From: Limnohabitans sp.
GTDB taxonomy: Bacteria > Pseudomonadota > Gammaproteobacteria > Burkholderiales > Burkholderiaceae_C
Direction of reading: 5' to 3'
NCBI RefSeq assembly: GCF_017848645.1
Contig: NZ_JAFEIF010000082.1
Location: 43,435-107,434, forward strand
Length of the DNA stretch: 64,000 bases
Every line of letters begins with the position of its first letter. Within the stretch, counting starts at the first letter, position 1. Both the position numbers and the translations under genes were made by a program. Positions 8,949 through 17,276 of the stretch are shown in pieces. The notes below the pieces were generated by a model that saw nothing but the letters and a program-made list of their open reading frames with translations, made no database searches and was not told the DNA's origin.

Positions 8949-10268
8949 GTGAATTCATTGAACCTGTTCATGCCTTGCGCCGCGGGCGTTGAGGGCTTCT
9001 TGGCCGACGAGGTGCACGCCATCACGGGCCTGACGGGCCACGACCTGATGACCGGCCGTGGCGGCGTGATGGCCCGCGCCTCCTGGCGCGACGCCATGCG
9101 CATCAACCTGCACAGCCGCCTGACGCAGCGCGTGCTGGTGCAGCTGTCGGTGACCGACTACCGCAACGAAAACGACCTGTACAACGCCGCCAGCGAAGTG
9201 GCCTGGGAAATCTGGTTCACGCCCAAGCAAACTTTCAAGATCGACATCACCGCGCAGCACAGCCCGCTGACCAGCTTGAACTTTGCCGCCCTCAAGATCA
9301 AGGACGCCGTGGCCGACCGCTTTCGTGCCAAGCGTGGCGAGCGCCCCAGCGTCGACACCGCCTGGCCCGACGTGCGCATCTACGCCCACCTCACGCCCGA
9401 AACGGCCACGCTCTACATCGACACCTCGGGCGAGCCCCTGTTCAAACGCGGCTGGCGCACCGACAAGGGCGACGCCCCGTTGAAAGAAACACTGGCCGCC
9501 GCCATGATCGCGGCCAGCGGCTGGGACGGCACCACACCGCTGTACGACCCCTGCTGCGGCAGCGGCACCATCCCGATCGAAGCGGCGCAAATCGCCTGCG
9601 GTATTGCGCCCGGTTTGCAGCGCCGCTTTGGCTTTGAAAAATTGCTGCCCTTCCAGAACCACGTCTGGCAAGGCCTGATCGAAGAAGCCCGTGACCTGGA
9701 ACACGAGCCCACCGCGCCCGTCTTTGGCAGCGATGTGGCCTTCCGAATGGTCGACTTTGCCGAGCGCAATGCCGAGCGTGCAGGCGTCTCGGGCGTGATC
9801 GAGTTCCGGGGTGGCGACGCCCTGCAACGCATGCCCCCCAGCGAGACACCAGGCGTGATGCTGCTCAACCCGCCCTATGGCGAGCGCATTGCCGCAGCGG
9901 GTGTGGCCGGGCGTGGGCGTGACAACTTCCAGCCGGGTGCCCTGGCCAGTTCCCGAGCTGCCACCCCAAGCCACCACCGCGAGACTGCCCAGACCGATGA
10001 CGGCGGCGACTTCTTCGCCCAACTGGCCAGCCACTGGAAGAAAAACTACAGCGGCTGGAGCGCCTGGATGCTCACGCCCGACCTGAAGCTGCCCAGCAAA
10101 ATGCGCCTTAAAGAATCGCGCCGCGTGCCCATGTGGAACGGCCCCATCGAATGCCGCCTGTTCCGCTTTGACATGGTCAAAGGCAGCTTGAAGCGCGTGC
10201 CTGGCGACGGCACCAACACCCCAGCGGGCACGCCCGGCACCGACACATCAGGAACATCTGCACCATGA
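8949..10268 (+). CDS. THUMP-domain class I rRNA methyltransferase (RlmL-like)
   Basis: Predicted 23S rRNA guanine-N2 methyltransferase related to the RlmL half of E. coli RlmKL (position G2445). In the 439-residue protein, a THUMP RNA-binding domain (about residues 45-155) precedes a Rossmann methyltransferase domain with YDPCCGSGTIPIEAA (SAM site) and the catalytic motif NPPYGERI. An unusual 40-residue low-complexity insert follows that motif, and the C-terminus is Gly/Thr/Pro-rich. The start is GTG at 8949, ten bases after the rpoN stop. A PIN-domain frame starts inside the last codons (ATGA at 10265-10268). Confidence 0.88.
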   Translation: MNSLNLFMPCAAGVEGFLADEVHAITGLTGHDLMTGRGGVMARASWRDAMRINLHSRLTQRVLVQLSVTDYRNENDLYNAASEVAWEIWFTPKQTFKIDITAQHSPLTSLNFAALKIKDAVADRFRAKRGERPSVDTAWPDVRIYAHLTPETATLYIDTSGEPLFKRGWRTDKGDAPLKETLAAAMIAASGWDGTTPLYDPCCGSGTIPIEAAQIACGIAPGLQRRFGFEKLLPFQNHVWQGLIEEARDLEHEPTAPVFGSDVAFRMVDFAERNAERAGVSGVIEFRGGDALQRMPPSETPGVMLLNPPYGERIAAAGVAGRGRDNFQPGALASSRAATPSHHRETAQTDDGGDFFAQLASHWKKNYSGWSAWMLTPDLKLPSKMRLKESRRVPMWNGPIECRLFRFDMVKGSLKRVPGDGTNTPAGTPGTDTSGTSAP

Positions 10269-10801
10269 GCCTGGAGGTGGGCTTGGGCTCGGAAGTAGCT
10301 GCACAGTTGGGTACTCAGGTAGGCCTTGAGGGTGGCCGAGAAGTCGGCACGCCCCAGCGCCATGCTGCGGTCGCAGTCGGGATTCAAGCACCAACCCGCC
10401 GCGTGCTGGACACCAACATCGTGCTCGACCTGTGGGTGTTTGACGAGCCCAAGGCCGAAGCCCTGCGCACCAGCTTAGAGAGCGGCAGCACGCACTGGCT
10501 GGCCACCGCCGCCATGCGCGAAGAGCTGGCCCGCGTGCTGGCCTACCCGCAAATCGCCAAACGCCTGACGCACCGCCAAGTGCCAGCCAGCGTGGTGCTG
10601 GACCACTTTGACCGCTGGGCCCAACTGCAGCCCGACGCGCCCAAAGCCCCCTACGCCTGCAAAGACGCCGACGACCAAAAATTCATCGACCTGGCCGTGG
10701 CTCACACCGCCACCCTGCACAGCAAAGACGCCCAAGTGCTCTGCATGAAAAAACGCCTGGAGCGCTGCGGCGTGGCGCTGAACCCGGCCACAACGTTTTG
10801 A
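10265..10801 (+). CDS. PIN-domain protein, putative toxin-type ribonuclease
   Basis: A PIN-fold ribonuclease-like protein of the COG1569 type often annotated as a toxin-antitoxin toxin. Conserved acidic residues are visible in RVLDTNIVLDLWVF, MREELARVLAYP and KDADDQKFIDLAV. The full frame is 178 residues and starts in an ATGA overlap with the methyltransferase stop. However, the first 46 residues are Gly/Val-rich and unlike the family, whose members normally begin one or two residues before VLDTN, so GTG 10403 may be the true start. No antitoxin partner is adjacent. It may be a housekeeping PIN nuclease rather than a toxin. Confidence 0.75.
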   Translation: MSLEVGLGSEVAAQLGTQVGLEGGREVGTPQRHAAVAVGIQAPTRRVLDTNIVLDLWVFDEPKAEALRTSLESGSTHWLATAAMREELARVLAYPQIAKRLTHRQVPASVVLDHFDRWAQLQPDAPKAPYACKDADDQKFIDLAVAHTATLHSKDAQVLCMKKRLERCGVALNPATTF

Positions 10802-10815
10802 ATCACCTGACCTGA

Positions 10816-12084
10816 TTACCTCGCCGCATCCTCTTCCAAACGCCGTACCGTCAGTGCGCAACGCGCCTCGATCAAGTCCGTGATGTGCGCCACCACGGCT
10901 TGCTGGGCAAAGCCTTTTGCAGGGTCGGCCTGAAGTAGACGGGCTTGCGTGGGCAGCCGTTTGGCCAAGGCGATCACTCGTTTTTGGGCCAGCGATGGGC
11001 TCAAGCCCGTTGACCGAAAAAAAGCACCCCAGTGATGGGGCTGCAGCTCGCTGAATTTGTATTTGCTGCCAATTTTCATCGCCATTTTGGGTGTCAAGCG
11101 CGGATACACCGCCGTGGACACCGTGTCATAGAGCGGCGCCAACACAGGCACTGCGCCAGTCGCATACAACAAGGAAAAGTTTTTGCCGTGCGCGTCATGG
11201 TTGCCAATCAGGGCGTTGAACACCACATAGTCCAGCAAGTGCAAGACCTGCGGCGCACTGGGCCGTGTCACGCTGCGCAACAAGGCAAAACACTGGGCCA
11301 GATTGGGCCCACCCTCGTTTTGGTATTTCATCTCGGGCACCACACCCAGCGCCTGGCAAAAATCTTCTTGGTGCAAACGCTGCAGTCCTTCAGGGTCATG
11401 GATGCGGTCGTAACGCTGAACCAGCAAAAACGATCGCCCATCCAACACATGCATGCTGGCCGCAGCTGCAGGCAACTGCATGGCTTGGGCCAGCGCCAGG
11501 CAAAACCCCTCATTGGCCACACTGTCAGGCACCGCCTCAATGGCAGGTTTCAGGATATGCGTGCTGGGCGCACCGTTGCGCGGCAACCCCATGCGTTGGC
11601 CATCCCAAACCACGGGCAGTTTGTCTTGTGCGCCTGCCAAAGAAAGCCGCAGACCTTCTTGTCCGGCCAACATGGGGCGGCTGGGCAACTCGTCCAAAAT
11701 CGTGGCCAGCTCGGCCTGACTCAGCCACTGCACATCGGCTGCCGCGACGTTGCCGCCCATGGATTGACCGGGATTGCGCAAAGAAACAGCCCCCGCACAC
11801 TCACCCCCGATGTGATCCAACAAAGCAAAGTCGTTTTGGCGCGAAACCTGGTGCTGCCTGGCGATCAGCTGGCGCATCCGCCCTTCCGGCAGCAGCCCTG
11901 CAAAAAATGGACGGCTGGCCTGGTCATCAAAAACCTCCGCCTGCAAAGGCAATGACTGAGACAAGGGCAGACTTCGCGCATGGGCCAACCAATCGGCGGC
12001 ATAGGCAAACTGCAGCCGACCATTGAACAAGCTCAACTGCCCCACACGGTCAGCAAACAGGTACACATCCAGTTCATGCGCCAT
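10816..12084 (-). CDS. hipA: HipA-family serine/threonine kinase toxin
   Basis: Type II toxin kinase; E. coli HipA phosphorylates glutamyl-tRNA synthetase and induces persistence. The 422 residues include the N-terminal HipA couple domain (about 1-100), the autophosphorylation/P-loop-like segment LSLAGAQDKLPVVW, the catalytic loop NHDAHGKNFSLLY and the magnesium-binding APLYDTV. All key residues of an active kinase appear to be present. It overlaps hipB by 11 bases, typical of the co-translated antitoxin-toxin order. Confidence 0.92.
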   Translation of the reverse strand: MAHELDVYLFADRVGQLSLFNGRLQFAYAADWLAHARSLPLSQSLPLQAEVFDDQASRPFFAGLLPEGRMRQLIARQHQVSRQNDFALLDHIGGECAGAVSLRNPGQSMGGNVAAADVQWLSQAELATILDELPSRPMLAGQEGLRLSLAGAQDKLPVVWDGQRMGLPRNGAPSTHILKPAIEAVPDSVANEGFCLALAQAMQLPAAAASMHVLDGRSFLLVQRYDRIHDPEGLQRLHQEDFCQALGVVPEMKYQNEGGPNLAQCFALLRSVTRPSAPQVLHLLDYVVFNALIGNHDAHGKNFSLLYATGAVPVLAPLYDTVSTAVYPRLTPKMAMKIGSKYKFSELQPHHWGAFFRSTGLSPSLAQKRVIALAKRLPTQARLLQADPAKGFAQQAVVAHITDLIEARCALTVRRLEEDAAR

Positions 12085-12331
12085 TGCCGGGCTCCTTGTG
12101 CCGTGCAGGATCGGCGGGCAATCCTGCCAGTTGAATGACCCCGCCTAAGGCATCGATCACGCGCATCACCGTCTCCAGCCGTACCGTTGGCTTGCCCGAC
12201 TCCAGGTCCACCATGAAGCGCAAGCCCACCCCGGCGGCCATGGCCAACTCGGCCTGCGTCAGACCCAGCCGCTTGCGTGCGGCACGCAGCTGGTCGGCCA
12301 GTTGTTGCGGTGTGCGGATGTCATGGCGCAT
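12074..12331 (-). CDS. hipB: HipB-family antitoxin and autorepressor
   Basis: An 85-residue XRE-type helix-turn-helix protein (ADQLRAARKRLGLTQAELA then GLRFMVDLESGKPTVRLETV) that neutralises HipA and represses its own operon. The start at ATG 12331 begins with MRHDIRTPQQLA; an in-frame ATG at 12358 would add nine residues lying on the operator palindrome and is less likely. It ends inside the start of hipA. Confidence 0.9.
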   Translation of the reverse strand: MRHDIRTPQQLADQLRAARKRLGLTQAELAMAAGVGLRFMVDLESGKPTVRLETVMRVIDALGGVIQLAGLPADPARHKEPGNGA

Positions 12332-12336
12332 AAAGG

Positions 12337-12350
12337 TTCCCGATCGGGAA
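12337..12350. promoter_or_regulatory. HipB operator, site 1 (palindrome)
   Basis: A perfect 14-bp palindrome, TTCCCGATCGGGAA, five bases upstream of the hipB start. Position and symmetry fit an XRE-family dimer site. A near copy lies 49-50 bp away. Confidence 0.7.
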
Positions 12351-12386
12351 ATTATCACACCAACAAGGTTTCAAGACAACAAAAAT

Positions 12387-12400
12387 GTCCGATCGGGAAC
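12387..12400. promoter_or_regulatory. HipB operator, site 2 (near copy)
   Basis: GTCCGATCGGGAAC shares an 11-of-12 match with the core of site 1 and is centred about 49 bp from it, close to five helical turns. It lies in the leader of the divergent sirtuin gene, so HipB may affect both directions. Confidence 0.6.
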
Positions 12401-12519
12401 TTTGCGCCCTGTTTCCGCCCACAAAATGGCCCCTTTGCCGCCCACACGCAGCCGACCCGACACCATCTGTCGCCCGGCTGCCCATACTGACGTCTCCATT
12501 TCATTCAGGAGCCCACAGC

Positions 12520-13329
12520 ATGAACATCCCCACCGCCAACACGCCCGAAGTCCTGATCGAAACCCTGCTGCAAGCGCGGCGCATCGTGGTGTTCACGGGC
12601 GCGGGCATGTCGGCCGAAAGCGGCATCGCCACCTTCCGCAGCGCAGATGCCGACACAACCCAGGGCCTGTGGGCCCAATTCAACCCCCAAGAACTGGCCT
12701 CACCCGACGGCTGGCGCAGCAACAAACAACGCGTTTGGGCCTGGTACGAAGGCCGCCGGGGCGCGGTGCTCAAAACCCAGCCCCACGCAGGCCACCGCGC
12801 CATCGCCCAACTGGCAGACACGCTGCAAAGCGTGCATGGCCAGGCGGTGCAGGTCGACGTGGTCACACAAAACGTGGACAACCTGCACGAACGCGCAGGC
12901 AGCCCCCAGGTCACACACTTGCACGGCAGCCTGTTTGCGCCTCGATGCGCGGCCTGCGCACGCCCCGGCGCTTTTGCCTCCGGCGAGCCCGACCCCAAGC
13001 TGATGCACCTGGAACCGCCACACTGCCTGCACTGCGGCGGCTACATCCGCCCCGGCGTGGTCTGGTTTGGCGAAGCCATGCCGCAAGAACCCTGGCGGCA
13101 CGCCGAAGACGCGGTCGACGCCTGCCACGCCATGCTGGTGGTGGGCACCTCGGGCGTGGTGTGGCCCGCCGCCGAGCTGCCCATCAACGCCCACCGCCTC
13201 GGCAAATTCGTGGCCGAAATCAACCCCACCCCCTCGGGCCTGGCCCAATACCTGAACTTGCAGTGGCCCAGCACGGCAGCGGCAGGTTTGCCTGCGCTGA
13301 TCGAGGCGCTGAAAGCGCGGGCCGCTTAG
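12520..13329 (+). CDS. NAD-dependent protein deacylase (CobB-type sirtuin)
   Basis: Sir2-family enzyme that removes acyl groups from lysines using NAD. The 269 residues show GAGMSAESGIATFR for NAD binding, TQNVDNLHERAG, the catalytic His in HLHGS, four zinc cysteines (CAAC ... CLHC) and the class III signature RPGVVWFGEAMP. The start at 12520 has CAGGAG about eight bases upstream; the 45-residue extension to 12385 would cover operator site 2 and is rejected. It is divergent from hipBA. Confidence 0.93.
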   Translation: MNIPTANTPEVLIETLLQARRIVVFTGAGMSAESGIATFRSADADTTQGLWAQFNPQELASPDGWRSNKQRVWAWYEGRRGAVLKTQPHAGHRAIAQLADTLQSVHGQAVQVDVVTQNVDNLHERAGSPQVTHLHGSLFAPRCAACARPGAFASGEPDPKLMHLEPPHCLHCGGYIRPGVVWFGEAMPQEPWRHAEDAVDACHAMLVVGTSGVVWPAAELPINAHRLGKFVAEINPTPSGLAQYLNLQWPSTAAAGLPALIEALKARAA

Positions 13330-13336
13330 TGCCACC

Positions 13337-13750
13337 TCACGCCCCCACCCACACCACAAAGCGCTTGTGGCCCGCCGCCAGTTGCGGGTCCCACACGTCC
13401 CAATAGCTCACGCGGCAATGGGGCTGCAAACCTGCGCGCCACGCGGCCCACACCGCAGACTGGGGATTGAAGTCGCCCGGCGCATGCACCCGCAGCAGCA
13501 GCGCCTTGCGGGTTGTGGGCGTGACCACCTGCGACCAGGCCCTGTGCAAAGCGCGGGACTGGTCGGCAGCGTTGGTGGCCTCGGCAAAAGCCACCTGCAG
13601 GGGCCAACCGTGAACGCGCCCCGCATGCCCAGCAGGCAACAGCGCCAGCAAATCTTCGACATCGGCATTCACGCGCAAGGACCGCACACCATCCCACGCC
13701 AAAGCCATGCAGGTGTCGCGCACCGCCCGAATTGAATCGATCTGCCCCAT
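13337..13750 (-). CDS. Hypothetical protein (137 aa)
   Basis: I do not recognise this family. It is a soluble protein without signal peptide or membrane segment, rich in Trp (ten residues) and His. AGGAGG five bases before the ATG at 13750 makes it a convincing gene. It converges on the sirtuin with only seven bases between stops. A hairpin that may end the upstream PIN operon lies just in front of its ribosome site, so it may have its own weak promoter or depend on read-through. Confidence 0.6.
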   Translation of the reverse strand: MGQIDSIRAVRDTCMALAWDGVRSLRVNADVEDLLALLPAGHAGRVHGWPLQVAFAEATNAADQSRALHRAWSQVVTPTTRKALLLRVHAPGDFNPQSAVWAAWRAGLQPHCRVSYWDVWDPQLAAGHKRFVVWVGA

Positions 13751-13770
13751 CGGAACCTCCTGAAAATGAA

Positions 13771-13792
13771 AGGCCGCTCAACCGAGCGGCCT
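13771..13792 (-). terminator. Probable terminator downstream of the PIN/HTH pair
   Basis: A 9-bp perfect stem (AGGCCGCTC / GAGCGGCCT) with a 4-base loop, followed on the minus strand by TTCATTTTC, 60 bases past the PIN stop. Ambiguous because the next minus-strand gene begins at 13750. Confidence 0.55.
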
Positions 13793-13851
13793 GATCTGAT
13801 TTTCAGAAGCACCACGACATTTGGCGTCGCAAAGGGGCAAGTTCACAAGCC

Positions 13852-14514
13852 TCAAGCCACCAATCCCCAGCGCGATGCGAGTGATGAGGCCAATGCTTCA
13901 TTTTGGAATTGTTGTGGACTGCGAATAGACGCCAGCATGTCAAGCAGCGTGAATTTTGGATTTTTGAAATCGGCAGTTGTCTTTAGCAAACTCTTTGACA
14001 ACCCCTCAGCGTCCAACTGTGCCACCAGATCCAGCACATCACCTGGATGCAACGGGTGGACATCAAACGGTAGCAAAGCAATTCCGGGTAAATCTTTCAA
14101 GTTATCAGTTGCCAGCACCACACTGCCGCCCGATGCCCTTGCCCAATCGGCAGCAGCAAGCGCCACATGCACATCATCTGAATCAGGCAACTGCAACAGG
14201 GGCGCAAATACCGAACTGTTTCGCAGTACATCCAAGCGCTTGTCGTCTGCTTGCCATCCCGGGGGGAGGCAATTGGGCACCAAGTACTTTTTGATGGACT
14301 CCAAACGTCTTTGAGCCCAAATCAAATCCTCAAACGCAAGCTCTCTTTGATTCGTTTCGGCCCGCAACCGCGCCCGGTGTTTGGCGTATTCCACCTCAAT
14401 CTGCGGCGTCCACCTCAGATCGATCAGCTTGGCCTTGGCCAAATCGAACAGCACATACGAGACCACATCCTTGACCAGAATGTTGGCATCGGCCAAGACC
14501 CGCAAGGGCAACAT
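13852..14514 (-). CDS. PIN-domain toxin of a toxin-antitoxin pair
   Basis: A 220-residue PIN-like nuclease: N-terminal LRVLADANILVKDVV (first catalytic Asp), a conserved charged middle, and LATDNLKDLP with the later acidic residue, which is the arrangement of the VapC/PIN_3 group. The upstream stop and this start share TGATG, so translation is coupled to the helix-turn-helix partner, as in toxin-antitoxin operons. TTG at 14517 is an alternative start. The target RNA is unknown. Confidence 0.78.
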   Translation of the reverse strand: MLPLRVLADANILVKDVVSYVLFDLAKAKLIDLRWTPQIEVEYAKHRARLRAETNQRELAFEDLIWAQRRLESIKKYLVPNCLPPGWQADDKRLDVLRNSSVFAPLLQLPDSDDVHVALAAADWARASGGSVVLATDNLKDLPGIALLPFDVHPLHPGDVLDLVAQLDAEGLSKSLLKTTADFKNPKFTLLDMLASIRSPQQFQNEALASSLASRWGLVA

Positions 14515-15101
14515 CAAGCAGACAAACCCAATTTTTTGGCCAGTGCACCAGCCCGCGCCTTGGACTGTTGACGTGCCTTGCTTGCCGTGGCCGGACCTTC
14601 ATCCAGACGCGTTAAATCCACCGCTTTGCGTGCTTGGGCCAAAGTTTTGGGGGCCGCAGCAGAGGCCTTGGCAACCAGCGCTTCGAACTCGCTGGCCAGC
14701 ACCTTGCGGTGACCGCCTGCTGTGCGGTGCACCTTGCCAGCGTAAGTGCCCGAGTCAAGCAAAGCCGCCACAAACGGCCGCGAAAAACCGCAACGGTTGG
14801 CCGCCTCCTGCGTGCTGATCCAGTCGTTGGCTGGCTGGACTTTCGCTTTGCCTCGGCCTTGGCTTGCAGGTGCATCGGCCAATTGGGCCATCTGGCGGGC
14901 CAGCGATTCGGCCATGGCGTCAACGTCCAACGCCGGCATCACGGCCCCATGCGCCTTCAACTCCTTGGGCAAGGCCAAACGCAAAGCCGACGCGCATCGA
15001 GCCTGAAACGAGGCTACCGAATCCTCCCTCAAACGCGATTTTGGAGGCTGCGACAAGGCCACAGATTTGACCTGCTTTTGAGGCTGCAAAAGGGTGCCCA
15101 T
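14514..15101 (-). CDS. Helix-turn-helix (excisionase-type) antitoxin partner
   Basis: A 195-residue protein with a disordered basic N-terminus and a MerR/excisionase-like DNA-binding domain (about residues 105-155; WISTQEAANRCGFSRPFVAALLDSG then a KVHRTAGGHRKV wing). The C-terminal tail is Ala/Lys-rich and likely binds the toxin. AAGGAG lies eight bases before ATG 15101; the longer frame to 15266 would add 55 poorly composed residues. Probably represses its own operon. Confidence 0.78.
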   Translation of the reverse strand: MGTLLQPQKQVKSVALSQPPKSRLREDSVASFQARCASALRLALPKELKAHGAVMPALDVDAMAESLARQMAQLADAPASQGRGKAKVQPANDWISTQEAANRCGFSRPFVAALLDSGTYAGKVHRTAGGHRKVLASEFEALVAKASAAAPKTLAQARKAVDLTRLDEGPATASKARQQSKARAGALAKKLGLSA

Positions 15102-15321
15102 ACCAAAACTCCTTGAATTTGAGGGTTGCGAAAAAACGAAAAAATCGAAACGAATTATGCGCCATCGTCTTGCCCCAGGCAAGCAGATCAAGACCTCTTC
15201 GTAAAGGGTACACGCCAAAGCAGGACAAACACCTTTCGTGTCAGGTCTTATGCAAACAAGCATCAAGGCCGAAAGGCCGAAAAGCCCAATTCGCCACCAC
15301 CCTCACGACGAATTCAGCGCA

Positions 15322-15870
15322 TCAACCCAAACCCAACCTCCGCGCATACAGCCCATCAAACACCCCCTCCAGCCCCGGGTGCACGCCGCGCAGGCCTGCG
15401 ACCACGGAGGCGGCCCAGTCGAAGTAGGCCTGTTTGCGCTCGGGCGACCAATCGGCGGGTGGCGAGGTCAGGATGTCGCGCACATTGCTGATCTTGTCGG
15501 CCAGCTTGACCAACTTGGCCTGAGGCGAGATGTGCGGCGCGTGCTCGATCTGCAGCTGCTTGCGCAGGGCCTTACCCAGCAACTTGTCGTCGGTCACCTC
15601 CAGCACCACAGCAGCCACCTGATCGCCAAACAAGGCCCGCAGCTCGTCGATCGTGGTTTCGGTGTCCTCGATGGTGTCGTGCAGCACGGCGGCGCACAGC
15701 ACCGTCACATCCTGCACGCCGCCCTCGTTGGCCAGCACGTTGGCCAACGCAATCGGGTGGTTGATGTAGGGCGAAGCCTCGGCGTCTTTGCGTCTTTGGT
15801 TGCGGTGCTTGTCGGCGGCAAAGGCCACGGCTTGGATCAGAGTGGCCAGGGGGTTGGGGGGAGTTGGCAT
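15322..15870 (-). CDS. Small alarmone-hydrolase-like HD protein (MESH1/SpoT-hydrolase type)
   Basis: A stand-alone HD-domain phosphohydrolase of 182 residues, similar to the hydrolase half of SpoT and to MESH1. The metal ligands are visible: His in KHRNQRRKD, HD-ED in LHDTIEDT, and the downstream Asp in KLADKISNVRDI. The expected activity is (p)ppGpp 3'-pyrophosphohydrolysis, or NADPH phosphatase as reported for MESH1. There is no synthetase domain. Its neighbours are toxin-antitoxin genes, so a toxSAS-antitoxin-like role is possible, but no small alarmone synthetase is adjacent. Confidence 0.82.
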   Translation of the reverse strand: MPTPPNPLATLIQAVAFAADKHRNQRRKDAEASPYINHPIALANVLANEGGVQDVTVLCAAVLHDTIEDTETTIDELRALFGDQVAAVVLEVTDDKLLGKALRKQLQIEHAPHISPQAKLVKLADKISNVRDILTSPPADWSPERKQAYFDWAASVVAGLRGVHPGLEGVFDGLYARRLGLG

Positions 15871-16028
15871 GCTTTAATACATGGAGATTGTTAAAAAGCC
15901 AAGGGGATTGGACGTATTTCTTTAACTAAAATCTGTTTCGCAGGTGAGCGTGAGACTGGTAGAGGTTGGCAGCAATGGCAACAGCCCGAAACGGGTGGGC
16001 CCCTCGAACTCAGGACCTGCATTTTTTC

Positions 16029-16052
16029 AAATGCCCGCAGATGCGGGCATTT
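16029..16052. repeat. Inverted repeat downstream of the BamE-like gene
   Basis: Perfect 10-bp arms (AAATGCCCGC / GCGGGCATTT) with a 4-base loop, about 50 bases past the stop of the minus-strand gene at 16100. No T tract follows on the minus strand, so it is not a standard intrinsic terminator, though it may protect or end the transcript. Confidence 0.5.
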
Positions 16053-16099
16053 GGTTGCATGACTCACAAGTTGACCTGTAACTGTCATTCTTACGAGGC

Positions 16100-16855
16100 T
16101 CACCTGTTTTGCGCAGCCTCAAAGTGATCAGCCCGTTGAATGCGAGGCAAAGTCAGATCTGTGCCGTTCCAGCGCACAGTGCGCAAGAGCTTTTCGCCTT
16201 TGTTGTAGACCAGCAGGGCTTCTTCACCCGCAAAAACGTAGACATCCACAAACTCCAGCGCGTTTTGCCCGTTGCGGCTGCCGGCTGGAGCGCCCAGGAT
16301 GGCACTCACCTGGTCACGCGGCATGTTCACGGCAACGCCATCAAAGATGGGGGGCAGCTCCAGCAAGAAGGAATACCGGGCACGACGGTTTTCGTTGGAC
16401 GTGACATCACCACACATTTGGCGAATCTCCTCCACCCCGCCCAGCGCGGTGTAAGTGATCTCAACTTGGTCTACGGTACAAAGACCGTTTCGCGGTACTT
16501 TGTAGACATCGCGCAGTTTCTGGCCTGACGCGCGTCCACTTTGGGCAGGCTCGCCCACCAGCGACAACACCATTTCGCGTGTCATTCCGCGCTCAATTTT
16601 GTCGGCACCGAGCAGCATGATTTTGGGTTTGGCAGGCTTCGCGGGAGCGGGGCTCATCACGAGCTTGACGCTCTCTGTCGTGCGCTTAACCGCATCAACC
16701 ACGCCATTGATGCCCGCCAGGCCCATCAAGGGATTGGCTTGCGCCACGCCTGTCGCAGCAGCAAGCACCAATGCAAAGATCGCGTGTTGAATTTTGGATG
16801 TGGCCGTTGCAGACCAGATGATGTTGCCAGTAGACCGGGTGATGTGTGTTTGCAT
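16100..16855 (-). CDS. Exported protein with two BamE/SmpA-like repeats
   Basis: 251 residues with a long positively charged N-terminus and a hydrophobic segment ending in VAQANP that looks like a Sec signal (about residues 22-41). It lacks a lipobox cysteine. Two segments, IERGMTREMVLSLVGEPAQS and VNMPRDQVSAILGAPAGS, follow the BamE/SmpA pattern (GMT..qV..llG.P), so the protein may be a two-domain BamE-like envelope protein. AGGAGG lies five bases before the ATG. Single gene, function unknown. Confidence 0.65.
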   Translation of the reverse strand: MQTHITRSTGNIIWSATATSKIQHAIFALVLAAATGVAQANPLMGLAGINGVVDAVKRTTESVKLVMSPAPAKPAKPKIMLLGADKIERGMTREMVLSLVGEPAQSGRASGQKLRDVYKVPRNGLCTVDQVEITYTALGGVEEIRQMCGDVTSNENRRARYSFLLELPPIFDGVAVNMPRDQVSAILGAPAGSRNGQNALEFVDVYVFAGEEALLVYNKGEKLLRTVRWNGTDLTLPRIQRADHFEAAQNR

Positions 16856-17075
16856 GAGACCTCCTGTTGAAAGGTCTTTAGTTTCGGCTTAACCCCGACA
16901 GGGCGTGTCGGGGTCGGTGGTTTTGTGAACAATAGAAACAGGGTTGCCAACCACTTGGACGGGCACACAGTCATGCCTCAGACGGGCCTTACGCCAAGCA
17001 CACAGAACGGTGAGTTATGCAGAGTTTCCCTAGATCAGAGTTTATTATAATTTAAACCTTTTAAAGGATGTTTAT

Positions 17076-17276
17076 ATGCCTACACAAGATTTCCCAGCAA
17101 CACAAAAAATTTGTGGTAGCTGTATGTATTGGGCTGGAAAAAGAGAGCCAATTGAAAATAACAAAAAGGCCCGTTGTGAGCGAGAAAGCTCACCCTGTCT
17201 AGCAAATAAGCCACAAACAAAAACACCGCTAAGCACATGCTCAAAATGGGTTATGTGGGGTTTGCTAAAACGTTGA
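17076..17276 (+). CDS. Small cysteine-rich protein (66 aa)
   Basis: Too small for family recognition, but it looks coding: an AAAGGA ribosome site eight bases upstream, a TATAAT -10-like box at 17046-17051, and five cysteines in a CGSCMYW ... C ... PCL ... CSKW pattern with conserved-looking Trp residues, suggesting a zinc- or metal-binding fold. Local base composition is clearly AT-richer than the chromosome average, as is the region to 19.08 kb, which hints at horizontal acquisition. Confidence 0.6.
   Translation: MPTQDFPATQKICGSCMYWAGKREPIENNKKARCERESSPCLANKPQTKTPLSTCSKWVMWGLLKR

Noticed and set aside
10046..10387. Minus-strand frame of 113 residues under the methyltransferase and PIN genes
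   Set aside because: Overlaps the C-terminus of a well-supported methyltransferase; no start signal.
12520..13329. Sirtuin as a SIR2-type anti-phage effector
   Set aside because: It is a full-length CobB-type deacylase with zinc cysteines and the class III signature, unlike the SIR2 domains fused to defence proteins; no partner such as HerA or pAgo is adjacent.
15975..16025. tRNA-like TTCGA segment on the minus strand
   Set aside because: The T-arm stem does not pair, and no acceptor or anticodon arm could be built.
16029..16052. Hairpin as an intrinsic terminator
   Set aside because: The stem is good but it is followed by A residues, not T, on the minus strand; kept only as an inverted repeat.
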